DNA of 9,073 nucleotides from Candidatus Woesearchaeota archaeon (GCA_019322475.1 JAHWIN010000064.1:1-9073); one strand, 5' to 3'. Counted from the first letter of the stretch, positions 1 through 6,910 are shown. The notes: generated by a model from the letters alone, not told the origin. Numbers and translations are program-made.

Positions 1-15
1 CAAAAAACCGTAACC

Positions 16-23
16 TTTAAATA
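16..23 (+). promoter_or_regulatory. TATA box of the thermosome gene
   Basis: An archaeal TATA element, TTTAAATA, is preceded by a purine/C-rich stretch that could serve as BRE. Typical archaeal spacing puts the transcription start near position 45, leaving a leader of about 30 nt that holds the SD site at 66-75. The element is seen directly; the start point is inferred. Confidence 0.6.
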
Positions 24-78
24 GTACTGCTTATTCATCATTTTCGCTTATTTTAGCTAAAACTTGGAGGGTGATAAC

Positions 79-1722
79 ATGAGCAAAGAGATACAGCCTA
101 TATTTATACTGCCGGAAGGCACACAGAGAAGCACAGGCAAGAATGCCCAGAGGACAAACATAATGGCAGCCAAGCTGGTTGCAGAGACAGTAAGGACCAC
201 TTTGGGGCCTAAGGGCATGGACAAGATGATAGTCGATTCTATGGGTGACGTAACTGTCACCAATGACGGAGTTACTATACTTGAAGAGATGCAGATTGAG
301 CATCCTTCTGCAAAGATGATAGTCGAGGTGGCTAAGACACAGGAGGATGAGGTAGGGGACGGCACTACAACTGCTGTTGTCCTTGCAGGAGAGCTTCTTA
401 AGAACGCTGAAGCGCTTCTTGACCAGGAGGTGCATCCCACTATCGTAGCAAAGGGATACAGGCTGGCTGAGGCCAAGGCCCAGTCAATCCTTAATGACAT
501 AGCAGAGGATGTTTCTGAAAAAGACACAGATGTCCTGAAGAAGATAGCCATGACAGCCATGACCGGAAAGGGGGCTGAAAGCTCAAAGGAGAAGCTGAGC
601 CTTATCGCTGTTGAGGCTGTGAGGTCTGTCATAGAGGAAGAGAACGGAAACAAGATAATAGACAATGACAACATCAAGCTTGAGAAAAAAGTTGGCGCTT
701 CTGTTGAGGACAGCGAACTTGTAGAGGGGATAGTGCTTGACAAGGAAAGGGTTCATTCAGGGATGCCAAGGATGATAAAGAACGCCAAGATAGCGCTGGT
801 GGATTCTGCAGTCGAGATAAAGAACACAGAGATAGATGCTAAGATACAGATAACAGACCCTGCACAGATGCAGGCTTTTATCGACCAGGAAGAGAAGATG
901 CTTAGGGACAAGGTGGAGAAGATAAGCTCTTCAGGGGCAAATGTGGTGATATGCCAGAAAGGCATAGATGACATGGCCCAGCATTTCCTTGCAAAGAAAG
1001 GGATCTATGCTGTGAGAAGGGCAAAACAGAGCGACATGAAGGCATTGTCAAGGGCAACAGGCGGAAAGATAGTGTCTAACCTTGACGACTTAAGCAAGGA
1101 TGACCTGGGATCTGCAGGGATCGTTGAGGAGGTAAAGGTAGGAGACGAGGAGATGACCTACATAAAGAACTGCAAGAACCCAAAATCGGTTACAATACTT
1201 ATAAGAGGCGGGACAGAGCATGTCGTCGATGAGGTAAAGAGGGCGATGGAGGATGCCCTGGGAGATGTCGCTGCAAGCCTTAAGAACGGCAAGATAGTCG
1301 GAGGAGCAGGCGCCCCAGAGGTTGAGCTGGCAAAGCAGCTTAGGAAATATGCTGACAGCCTGAGCGGAAGAGAACAATTGGCGGTGCAGGCCTTTGCAAG
1401 CTCTGTAGAGATAATACCCAGGACACTTGCAGAGAACGCAGGAATAGACCCTATCGACGTCTTAACAGAGCTTAAGGCAGCCCATGACAAGGGAGAGAAA
1501 TGGGCAGGCATAGATGTCTTCAAGGGAAAGCCCATAGACGCTTTCAAGAAGGGCATAATAGAGCCTTTGAAGATAAAGACACAGGCTGTAAGCTCGGCTT
1601 CAGAGGTGGCAGTCATGATATTGAGGATAGATGATGTTATCGCAGGAAGCGGGTCTGGAAAAGGGCCTGAGATGCCTCCTGGAATGCCACCCGGCGGGAT
1701 GCCTCCTGGGATGGGGATGTGA
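79..1722 (+). CDS. ths: Thermosome subunit (group II chaperonin, TCP-1/Cpn60 family)
   Basis: A 547-aa subunit of the archaeal double-ring ATP-dependent chaperonin, which encloses and folds cytosolic proteins under a built-in lid. Length is normal for the family. The N-terminal equatorial domain shows TLGPKGMDK at 41-49, NDG with Asp63, and the nucleotide-binding GDGTTT at 93-98. Asp392, in the AMEDAL segment, matches the conserved catalytic Asp of the second equatorial half and is followed by a GGAGAPE segment. The C-terminus is a Met/Pro/Gly tail at about 532-547, as in many thermosomes. I chose the ATG at 79 because GGAGGGTGAT at 66-75 is a strong SD eight bases upstream. An in-frame TTG at 64 would put the SD inside the coding region. 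The gene stands alone with its own promoter. It is the most conserved gene here, so it anchors the archaeal assignment. Alpha versus beta naming cannot be decided from one subunit. Confidence 0.98.
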   Translation: MSKEIQPIFILPEGTQRSTGKNAQRTNIMAAKLVAETVRTTLGPKGMDKMIVDSMGDVTVTNDGVTILEEMQIEHPSAKMIVEVAKTQEDEVGDGTTTAVVLAGELLKNAEALLDQEVHPTIVAKGYRLAEAKAQSILNDIAEDVSEKDTDVLKKIAMTAMTGKGAESSKEKLSLIAVEAVRSVIEEENGNKIIDNDNIKLEKKVGASVEDSELVEGIVLDKERVHSGMPRMIKNAKIALVDSAVEIKNTEIDAKIQITDPAQMQAFIDQEEKMLRDKVEKISSSGANVVICQKGIDDMAQHFLAKKGIYAVRRAKQSDMKALSRATGGKIVSNLDDLSKDDLGSAGIVEEVKVGDEEMTYIKNCKNPKSVTILIRGGTEHVVDEVKRAMEDALGDVAASLKNGKIVGGAGAPEVELAKQLRKYADSLSGREQLAVQAFASSVEIIPRTLAENAGIDPIDVLTELKAAHDKGEKWAGIDVFKGKPIDAFKKGIIEPLKIKTQAVSSASEVAVMILRIDDVIAGSGSGKGPEMPPGMPPGGMPPGMGM

Positions 1723-1727
1723 GAGTC

Positions 1728-1736
1728 CTTTATATC
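1728..1736 (+). promoter_or_regulatory. Putative TATA box upstream of the 364-aa gene
   Basis: CTTTATATC lies just after the thermosome stop codon and about 55 bases before the next ATG. An expected start near 1760 would give a leader of about 30 nt. No clear SD precedes that ATG. The element suggests that the 1791 gene is transcribed separately from the chaperonin. Confidence 0.45.
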
Positions 1737-1790
1737 AGCTAATCCTAATCCAATTTTAGGGCAAAGCACAACATACTACAATAACTGATA

Positions 1791-2885
1791 ATGACAAAAA
1801 CAAAGCTTCTTAGTCCGCCAGAAAAGATTATCCAACAGGTTATATTAGGCGGAAGATTCAATCATCCGGGTTTTTCTCCATTGATCAGGGAATTATTTGG
1901 CAGCTCAACTGAAGCGATACTTGCTTCATATGTCAAGCCAGGTAAAAAGACTGAAAATAATATCCGGTTTACTTTAACCCATCGCGATACCCATCGTGAT
2001 AACAGCAGCATCATGCTTCTTTTAACCTCTTTGTATGATTCGAATGGTAGGATAGAATCAATAATTGAAGAGTCTCATGGGAATGATGCCAGAACATCTT
2101 TTAAGCTGCATAAGTTTGAGTATGATTGTAAAGGGAGAGTTACATATATTAAAACATCATTTATAAGTTCTGATCCTGATCCTGAATCTTATAAGCCATA
2201 TAAGATGGGAGATACATTAAAAAATGTTTATAAGAATGGAAGCATTGATGAATCCTTAATCCGTCTGGGTTACATGCAGGAATTCACTTATGAAAAAAAT
2301 GAAGTGAATGTGAATGCCTATCCGACTAGTAAGGATACAATCATGAAAGAGAGTTATCCTCCCATAGTTAATTCAAAATTTAAATTCAACGGAAATGAAA
2401 TTACTCTTCTTTCAAAAGACCGATCACTTACAATCATCCTTAATGAAAAAGGGAATATGGACACACTAAATCTTACTGATAGAACTTCTTCAAAAAAGAG
2501 AGAGTTATCTGGAAAATTCACCTATAACCCAGAAAAATCATTAGAGATTTGTTATGATACAAAACAAAAAAAAGTAACATGGAGGGGTGATTTTAAAACT
2601 AAAGAATCTTTTTTAGAAGATCAGCCTCCAAGGTTTTGGGAAAGAGATAAAGGGGGTGGCGCATTGAAGCATTATATTGGTAACCATAAGGATCCTTCTA
2701 TCATTTTAGGTTCATTTGGCAAGTATCATCCAGATTTTATGGATGGACAGTTGCCCTCCATATTTCGTGTGGAATTAAAGGGTAAGTCTCACCAGTATGC
2801 ATTATTAAAAGTAGATGGCAGATTATTGACATTATTCCGAAGAGAAAATAATCCGTCTTACCTAAATATAAATGCTTTGAAATAG
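1791..2885 (+). CDS. Hypothetical 364-aa protein with YD-like beta repeats
   Basis: I do not recognise a family. The protein is hydrophilic, has no signal peptide or membrane segment, and looks beta-rich. It has repeated short strand-turn-strand units resembling RHS/YD repeats: YDSNGRIESI and, about 30 residues later, YDCKGRVTYI, plus looser versions such as NEKGNMDTLNL. The conserved N-terminal part (PPEKIIQQVILGGRF) is predicted helical. The gene is visibly richer in A+T, with more AAT, GAT, TTA and TCA codons, than the thermosome gene before it. That fits a fast-evolving or acquired gene. It starts at the first ATG after a plausible TATA box, without a clear SD. Its stop is six bases before the next start, so the two genes are probably cotranscribed. 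Function unknown; the repeat reading is weak because the units are short and few. Confidence 0.8.
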   Translation: MTKTKLLSPPEKIIQQVILGGRFNHPGFSPLIRELFGSSTEAILASYVKPGKKTENNIRFTLTHRDTHRDNSSIMLLLTSLYDSNGRIESIIEESHGNDARTSFKLHKFEYDCKGRVTYIKTSFISSDPDPESYKPYKMGDTLKNVYKNGSIDESLIRLGYMQEFTYEKNEVNVNAYPTSKDTIMKESYPPIVNSKFKFNGNEITLLSKDRSLTIILNEKGNMDTLNLTDRTSSKKRELSGKFTYNPEKSLEICYDTKQKKVTWRGDFKTKESFLEDQPPRFWERDKGGGALKHYIGNHKDPSIILGSFGKYHPDFMDGQLPSIFRVELKGKSHQYALLKVDGRLLTLFRRENNPSYLNINALK

Positions 2886-2891
2886 TTAAAC

Positions 2892-3281
2892 ATGGCAGAA
2901 AACAAAACTAGCAGCCTGGAAAATATTATAGGCCTGGGTTCAGGAGGATTAGTTGGTTATGCAGGATTAAGCTATGGCAAATATCTTGCTCCCTTAGTCA
3001 CTCATGCTGCTATGGATTATCTTAAGCTTTCTTATTATACCTCTTCATTTTTGGGATTTAGCTCAGCTGTCGGTTTAGGTGCCTTAGGGCTTTATGGTGG
3101 ATATAAGGCTGGCGAATTTGCATATAAGAATGTTTTAGAGCCGGCTGTAAAGAATGTTGTAAAGCCTGTTGTTTCAGGGGCGCTGAACGGGCTTTATTTT
3201 TTAGATAACCTTGTTTCTTCTGTGCTGGGGTTTTTTAGCGGCGGCAGCACACCAGCTTCGGCACCAGCTCCTAACGGATAA
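2892..3281 (+). CDS. Small glycine-rich membrane protein, hypothetical (129 aa)
   Basis: No family recognised. Two Gly-rich hydrophobic stretches, at about residues 12-36 and 52-74, have small-residue spacing (GLGSGGLVGYAGLSYG and GLGALGLYGGYKAG). They look like two membrane hairpins or glycine-zipper helices, and their similarity suggests an internal duplication. An amphipathic segment follows with repeated VxxPxVKNVVKPVV-like character (81-95), then a hydrophobic stretch at 98-115 and a low-complexity Gly/Ser/Ala/Pro tail from 116. The gene begins six bases after the 364-aa gene without an SD, so it is probably in the same transcript. Glycine-zipper proteins can insert into or assemble in membranes; that role here is inference. 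Composition is intermediate between the A+T-rich upstream gene and the thermosome gene. Confidence 0.72.
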   Translation: MAENKTSSLENIIGLGSGGLVGYAGLSYGKYLAPLVTHAAMDYLKLSYYTSSFLGFSSAVGLGALGLYGGYKAGEFAYKNVLEPAVKNVVKPVVSGALNGLYFLDNLVSSVLGFFSGGSTPASAPAPNG

Positions 3282-3349
3282 CATATTCCTGAGATGTTCT
3301 GATTCTTCTTTGATGCTTTAGGCTCCACTTTGCTTCAGAAACAAAAAGA

Positions 3350-3359
3350 TTTAAATATA
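3350..3359 (+). promoter_or_regulatory. Upstream TATA box (P1) of the RHH/membrane operon
   Basis: TTTAAATATA directly precedes the first set of phased repeats at 3361. A start near 3378-3382 would place transcription initiation inside the repeats, so a bound protein would block it. No gene begins immediately downstream. P1 is either a second promoter for the operon at 3488 with a leader of about 100 nt, or it drives an untranslated RNA. Confidence 0.5.
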
Positions 3360-3360
3360 A

Positions 3361-3398
3361 AGTAACTTTTAGTAACTTTTGATAACTATTGGTAACTA
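3361..3398 (+). repeat. Operator array 1: four 10-bp-phased repeats
   Basis: Four units begin at 3361, 3371, 3381 and 3391, exactly 10 bp apart: AGTAACT, AGTAACT, GATAACT and GGTAACT, separated by TTT, TTT and ATT. The core AGT-A-ACT is itself a two-fold symmetric 7-mer, as expected for a site recognised by a dimeric ribbon-helix-helix protein. The 10-bp spacing places all copies on nearly one face of the helix, favouring cooperative side-by-side binding. The array abuts TATA box P1 on its downstream side. The repeats are seen directly; the operator role is inferred. Confidence 0.8.
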
Positions 3399-3454
3399 CA
3401 GCCCTTTTGAATCGTGGCCATGAAACCTGAGTTCTCTTCGTGAAAAGCGAAACC

Positions 3455-3462
3455 TTTATATA
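3455..3462 (+). promoter_or_regulatory. TATA box (P2) of the RHH regulator operon
   Basis: TTTATATA preceded by GAAACC (possible BRE). Normal spacing puts the transcription start within a few bases of the TTG at 3488, so the message for the RHH gene is probably leaderless. The last two bases of the box are adjacent to or part of the first repeat of operator array 2. Confidence 0.65.
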
Positions 3463-3488
3463 GTAACTATTAGTAACTATTAGTAACT
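3462..3488 (+). repeat. Operator array 2: three 10-bp-phased repeats
   Basis: Three AGTAACT units start at 3462, 3472 and 3482, again exactly 10 bp apart, with ATT spacers. The first copy extends to an 11-bp near-palindrome (3460-3470). The array fills the whole interval between TATA box P2 and the start codon, and the last T of the third unit is the first base of the TTG start. A protein bound here would block both promoter opening and the transcript 5' end. The unit is the same as in array 1, so one regulator probably serves both. Confidence 0.82.
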
Positions 3489-3649
3489 TGAAGGACGTTC
3501 CTGTAAAGATAGACGGTGAATTGAAGAAACGGATAGAGGAATTTATTTCTAAAGGCGAGAATCGGTTTGATTTTCCTTCAGTAAAGAACTTTGTGGATAA
3601 GGCAGTTCTCAAGCTTTTGAAAGAAAAGGGGGAAAAAGGTGAAAGATAA
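3488..3649 (+). CDS. Ribbon-helix-helix DNA-binding regulator (53 aa, TTG start)
   Basis: A short gene that is easily overlooked. A reading frame closed upstream by TAA at 3464 has TTG at 3488 as its only plausible start. The product begins (M)KDVPVKIDGELKKRIEEF, has a linker GENRFDFPS, and ends FVDKAVLKLLKEKG plus a basic tail. This is the compact RHH (CopG/MetJ-like) pattern: an antiparallel DNA-contacting strand at 3-8, helix A at about 10-22 and helix B at about 31-46. Position relative to TATA box P2 suggests a leaderless message, consistent with the absence of an SD. Its likely role is autorepression through the flanking AGTAACT arrays. The 3' end overlaps the next gene by 11 bases, which indicates translational coupling. 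Fold by motif recognition; operator binding is inferred. Confidence 0.82.
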   Translation: MKDVPVKIDGELKKRIEEFISKGENRFDFPSVKNFVDKAVLKLLKEKGEKGER

Positions 3650-5471
3650 GAGGCTAATCTGGATATTTGCAGCTCTGGTTTCAGTAGCAGGAGCTATGGC
3701 TGCAGAAGAGGCCCTTTCACCTGCAGGAAATATAGCCAGATTTATCGTGAACGTATTTGTCGTCTTCTCTATCCTGTTCCTGGTCCAGATATTCCTGCTC
3801 AAGGACGTGATAAAAGACAAGAACCAGAAGAAGATAGTGTATGTCCTTATCATGGCAGGCTCTCTCTTCATATCCTGGGCCTATGGAAGAAGCGGGTATA
3901 TATGGAGCAGAGGGAAGTATGCTGCCTATATCAACCCTCAGTTTATAGTAAATTCTGTCATCTTTACACTGATACTCTTTATACTCTATGAGGCGCTGGC
4001 AAAGAAACACATGCCTCAGGGGAAGGAGGCTAAGTTCGGAGCTACAATATTGCTGCTGCTTTTAGGCATAGGCTTTGCAGGAAGCCTCTATAGGTCTCCT
4101 TCAGGCAATGTAGGCGGGAAGCCTGTCTACTTATGGGAAACTAACTGGTGGAGCACTGGGAAGAACTATCTGTTCAGCCCTCCCAGGGGAATATTTGTGC
4201 TTACCAAGGCTAATCCTAACCTGGTCATCCTGATAGTGTCATTCTTCTTTTTCATCTGGCTCTTTAACCGTTTGCTTTCAGCTGACCAGAACAAGCTGCC
4301 TGTTCAGGCAAAGATAGCATTATCATTGCTGCTTGCAGCGCAGATCGCAAGCGGAGGGTACAGCCTCAACAGCCTGCTTGAACTGATATACTGGATCATC
4401 CTGATATTGATGTATATAGAGATGAAGAAGAATGCTGATAACAACAAATCATGGGGGATGCAGTTTGGGCTCTATTGGGCGGTAATGGATATTGTTGCAG
4501 AGATGATAGGCGGGAAAGAATCATGCGTGTTATGCAAATTTGGAAACCCCTTTACGGTACAAGCAGGCCAGATAGATTTTATCGGAAGGATACTTATGGG
4601 CATGATAATAGGAAAGATCCTTAGCGTAATATGGAATGAAGGGGGCATGCTGAAGAACGGCATGAAGGCATTTAAGGAAAGGGTTGTTCCTGAGATGTGG
4701 AATAAGACATTAGGAAGGATACATCCTGTCTTGGAGGCAAACAGCAAAAGCGTACAGGAATGCTATAATGGATTTAGTGCTGATGCAAAACAGCTTGCAA
4801 TCTATCAGAGGAAACTGGAGAAGGAGAAGGCAGACATAGCAAAGCTAGAGCAACATAAAGATAACCTGATATCTGAGATCAAGGATCTAGTCAGGGAATG
4901 GAGGGAGTTGAACCTAAGGGGCGCTGCTTATGATAGTGATAGAAGAGCGATCTGGGATGGACAAGTTGCTATTCCAGGAAATCCTCCTAGGGATGTAAAT
5001 CCTTCAATCATTAACCCCCTTACACTTGATACAAATGTGCTTGACGCTATAATAAATGGACCAAATACTGGTTTGATAAAAAATGCTGTTTCAAAGCTTT
5101 ATCCCATCTGGAGAGTAGTTGGTGGGGATCCTGAAAAGGTTGATCCTAATTGTGCAATCGGAAAGCACAACGAAGAAAAAAAGGATTATACCTGGAGAGG
5201 GAAACTATTATGGGGGGCAGCTGGTCGTCCACCTCAAATACCGCCTGCACTTCCTTTGACAAGGACCTGGGATGTCATGAATGATAAGGAAGACAATCAT
5301 GCTCCTGATGCAGACACATACCCTGCATTGGATTCTATCAGGGGCCTAACATATAAGATGGCTAATAAATTAGAGAAAGCCATGAAATATGATGAAGAAG
5401 GCCTGAAGACGATATTGAACAACTTAGGAATAAAAGACCCAAGATACCAGGCGGGCGGAGGTGGCTCATGA
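3639..5471 (+). CDS. Multi-pass membrane protein with cytosolic coiled coil (610 aa), hypothetical
   Basis: No family recognised. An N-terminal signal or signal-anchor (residues 5-22, ending AMAAEEA) is followed by likely TM segments near 34-54, 66-82, 102-121, 133-149, 194-213, 224-240, 246-262 and 312-332. A periplasm-like loop at 150-190 is rich in Trp, Gly and Pro. A CVLC pair (Cys296/Cys299) lies just before the last TM and might bind metal or form a disulfide. After residue 335 the protein is soluble: a charged coiled coil at about 380-425, then a Pro/Asn-rich region and a short helical end. Start GTG with SD-like GGGGG at 3628-3632 inside the upstream RHH gene. The final codons for GGGGS contain the SD of the next gene. 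The size and layout recall polytopic scaffold proteins of secretion or conjugation systems, but there is no sequence motif to support that. Confidence 0.88.
   Translation: MKDKRLIWIFAALVSVAGAMAAEEALSPAGNIARFIVNVFVVFSILFLVQIFLLKDVIKDKNQKKIVYVLIMAGSLFISWAYGRSGYIWSRGKYAAYINPQFIVNSVIFTLILFILYEALAKKHMPQGKEAKFGATILLLLLGIGFAGSLYRSPSGNVGGKPVYLWETNWWSTGKNYLFSPPRGIFVLTKANPNLVILIVSFFFFIWLFNRLLSADQNKLPVQAKIALSLLLAAQIASGGYSLNSLLELIYWIILILMYIEMKKNADNNKSWGMQFGLYWAVMDIVAEMIGGKESCVLCKFGNPFTVQAGQIDFIGRILMGMIIGKILSVIWNEGGMLKNGMKAFKERVVPEMWNKTLGRIHPVLEANSKSVQECYNGFSADAKQLAIYQRKLEKEKADIAKLEQHKDNLISEIKDLVREWRELNLRGAAYDSDRRAIWDGQVAIPGNPPRDVNPSIINPLTLDTNVLDAIINGPNTGLIKNAVSKLYPIWRVVGGDPEKVDPNCAIGKHNEEKKDYTWRGKLLWGAAGRPPQIPPALPLTRTWDVMNDKEDNHAPDADTYPALDSIRGLTYKMANKLEKAMKYDEEGLKTILNNLGIKDPRYQAGGGGS
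5457..5463 (+). promoter_or_regulatory. SD site of the coiled-coil gene, embedded in the upstream coding end
   Basis: GGAGGTG lies within the Gly codons at the 3' end of the 610-aa gene, four bases before ATG 5468 and seven before ATG 5471. It supports translational coupling across the ATGA overlap and explains the unusual GGGGS C-terminus of the upstream protein. Confidence 0.7.
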
Positions 5472-6844
5472 TGAAGCTGCCTTTCTTTAAGCCTAAAACG
5501 GTAGAGCCTGAACAGGTTTTACGGGAACAACAGGCTAACCTACAGGAAAATATTAGGATCAGGGAAAAGATGAGATTCTTAGACATGGTCATGGCCTGGA
5601 AAGAGAATGTTGAGAAGCTGCTTAGTGAAAAAGGAAGGTGGGCTTTGCGTATTAAGTACTATGATGATGTCATTAAGGCCCTGGATCAGGCAAAGGCAAG
5701 GAAAGTGGCATTGTCAGATATGAACTTGAAAAACTTAAAGAGCGGGAAAATCAGGCTTTTGCAGGATGAGTCAGCATACCTTAAGAGGCTGGCAGGGGTG
5801 ATTAATGGGATGAGGGTTGATAGTGAGACTATCAAGAACATGGAGGGCTGGCTTGTTAACATAGGGAATGAACTGAAAATCTATATGGAGCCTGCTTTTG
5901 CAGAATCAATCGTCAAGAGTACTGAGGCAAGAAAACTGGTCAATTTTAAAAATGTTATGGAGATGATCGAGAACCAGAATAATGTGGTCAACAGTGCATG
6001 GAAATCCGGAAACTGGAGTGACTTCTGGAGTACCTTTAAGAATATCGAAGGGATAATAACCGACTTTAAGAAAGCAGGGTTCAATGATATTGCAGAATAC
6101 TTTGAAAGAACTGAAAAAAAGATAACACATGCTAAGAGGAGCCTGGTACTTTGGAAGAATCTTTTTGATCAGATCTATCCTCCTGTCAAGAGCGGAAGAT
6201 ATCTTCAGTCTGCTGTGTGGAAATTCAAGAAAATCATGGCAGAGAAGATAGAAGAACAACAAGGGGTGATCCTGGAAAAGGTAATAGAGGCCATGGTCCT
6301 AAGGAAAGAACGCATAATCAGGGCAAGGGAAAGGCTGAAAAGGACGATAGAAAGAGAGATGAAGCCTTTTGAAAGCGAGATAAGGGAATTCATGATAATC
6401 CAGGGGGTTATTGCTGCGGGGAAAGAGGAAAAAACTGCATTAGAGAGGGAATATAGGCCTTACATATCAGCTATAAGCAGGATGGTTGCGGGCTTACGAA
6501 AGGAGTCAGAGAGGGATAACTGGCTGAGCCGGGTCATGAAGATGGCAGAGGAAAGAAGGCCTGAAAATGTATTTACCCCTAAGGTCATAATGCAGCTTGT
6601 AGAGCAGTCCAATCTTGCCAGGTCAGAGAAGGAAGGGATGTGGGACAAGATCTTGCTTGTGTACAGGAAAGCTGAAAGCATAATGAGGAAGATGAACTAT
6701 TCGGTTGACAAGAACAATAAGCTTGTCGAAAAGATGGACTCCATGACTGATGTGATAATGAGGATCTATAAAGATATAAGGCCTAAGGTTGATACTCTTC
6801 TTAAGAGGTTTGAAGGTATGGAGACAGAACCAGTCTATGCCTGA
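5468..6844 (+). CDS. All-helical coiled-coil protein (458 aa), hypothetical
   Basis: No family recognised. No signal peptide and no membrane segment, so it is probably cytosolic or peripheral to the membrane. Almost the whole length reads as charged amphipathic helices. The strongest heptad-like stretch is at about 250-330 (KFKKIMAEKIEEQQG onward, through RARERLKRTIERE). A Trp-rich part near 170-190 (SAWKSGNWSDFWSTF) interrupts the pattern. The first residues (MMKLPFFKP) are hydrophobic and basic. The gene overlaps the membrane-protein gene by ATGA (5468-5471) and has a strong SD. An alternative ATG at 5471 would remove only one residue. Tight coupling suggests that it is made in fixed ratio with the membrane protein and perhaps docks on that protein's cytosolic coiled coil. 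That interaction is inference. It is the last gene of the RHH-led operon. Confidence 0.88.
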   Translation: MMKLPFFKPKTVEPEQVLREQQANLQENIRIREKMRFLDMVMAWKENVEKLLSEKGRWALRIKYYDDVIKALDQAKARKVALSDMNLKNLKSGKIRLLQDESAYLKRLAGVINGMRVDSETIKNMEGWLVNIGNELKIYMEPAFAESIVKSTEARKLVNFKNVMEMIENQNNVVNSAWKSGNWSDFWSTFKNIEGIITDFKKAGFNDIAEYFERTEKKITHAKRSLVLWKNLFDQIYPPVKSGRYLQSAVWKFKKIMAEKIEEQQGVILEKVIEAMVLRKERIIRARERLKRTIEREMKPFESEIREFMIIQGVIAAGKEEKTALEREYRPYISAISRMVAGLRKESERDNWLSRVMKMAEERRPENVFTPKVIMQLVEQSNLARSEKEGMWDKILLVYRKAESIMRKMNYSVDKNNKLVEKMDSMTDVIMRIYKDIRPKVDTLLKRFEGMETEPVYA

Positions 6845-6889
6845 TGATCTTGGGAAATAAAACCTTCTTTATCTTTCAAAAAAGAAAAG

Positions 6890-6900
6890 TTTATATATAA
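6890..6900 (+). promoter_or_regulatory. TATA box of the vapBC operon
   Basis: TTTATATATAA preceded by the A/G-rich AAAAAAGAAAAG (possible BRE). Normal spacing places the start at about 6920-6923, directly at the antitoxin ATG (6924). No SD is present, so the message is probably leaderless. Confidence 0.7.
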
Positions 6901-6910
6901 TTAGATTATA
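6896..6910 (+). promoter_or_regulatory. Inverted repeat, candidate operator of the vapBC operon
   Basis: TATAAT-TAG-ATTATA is a perfect 6-bp inverted repeat with a 3-base spacer. It begins inside the TATA box and ends 13 bases before the antitoxin start. AbrB-fold antitoxins with their toxins commonly repress their own promoter through such A+T-rich palindromes. The repeat is seen; the binding role is inferred, and chance is possible in A+T-rich DNA. Confidence 0.45.

Noticed and set aside
16..30. AGTACT next to the thermosome TATA box as a further site for the RHH regulator
   Set aside because: Only one imperfect copy without phased partners; not distinguishable from chance.
64..78. TTG start five codons upstream for the thermosome
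   Set aside because: The TTG overlaps the strong SD GGAGGGTGAT, which is correctly spaced for the ATG at 79.
57..743. Long minus-strand reading frame (228 codons) opposite the thermosome gene
   Set aside because: Serine/leucine-rich composition is the mirror of a codon-biased gene on the other strand; it lies opposite the clearly real chaperonin and has no recognisable domain or promoter.
1158..1769. Minus-strand frame of 203 codons over the thermosome 3' end
   Set aside because: Same antisense shadow; the Pro/Gly-rich start is just the complement of the chaperonin tail codons.
3414..3443. Micro-ORF of nine codons between the two operator arrays (MVAMKPEFS-S)
   Set aside because: Could be a leader peptide of the P1 transcript, but it has no SD and its length is expected by chance.
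3361..3488. CRISPR-like or plasmid iteron-origin reading of the repeats
   Set aside because: Units are only 7 bp with 3-bp spacers, far too short for CRISPR. No replication initiator gene is nearby, while promoter and RHH gene positions fit an operator.
3271..3612. Minus-strand frame of 113 codons across the operator region
   Set aside because: It runs through both repeat arrays and opposite the RHH gene, is low in recognisable features, and there is no minus-strand promoter with correct placement.
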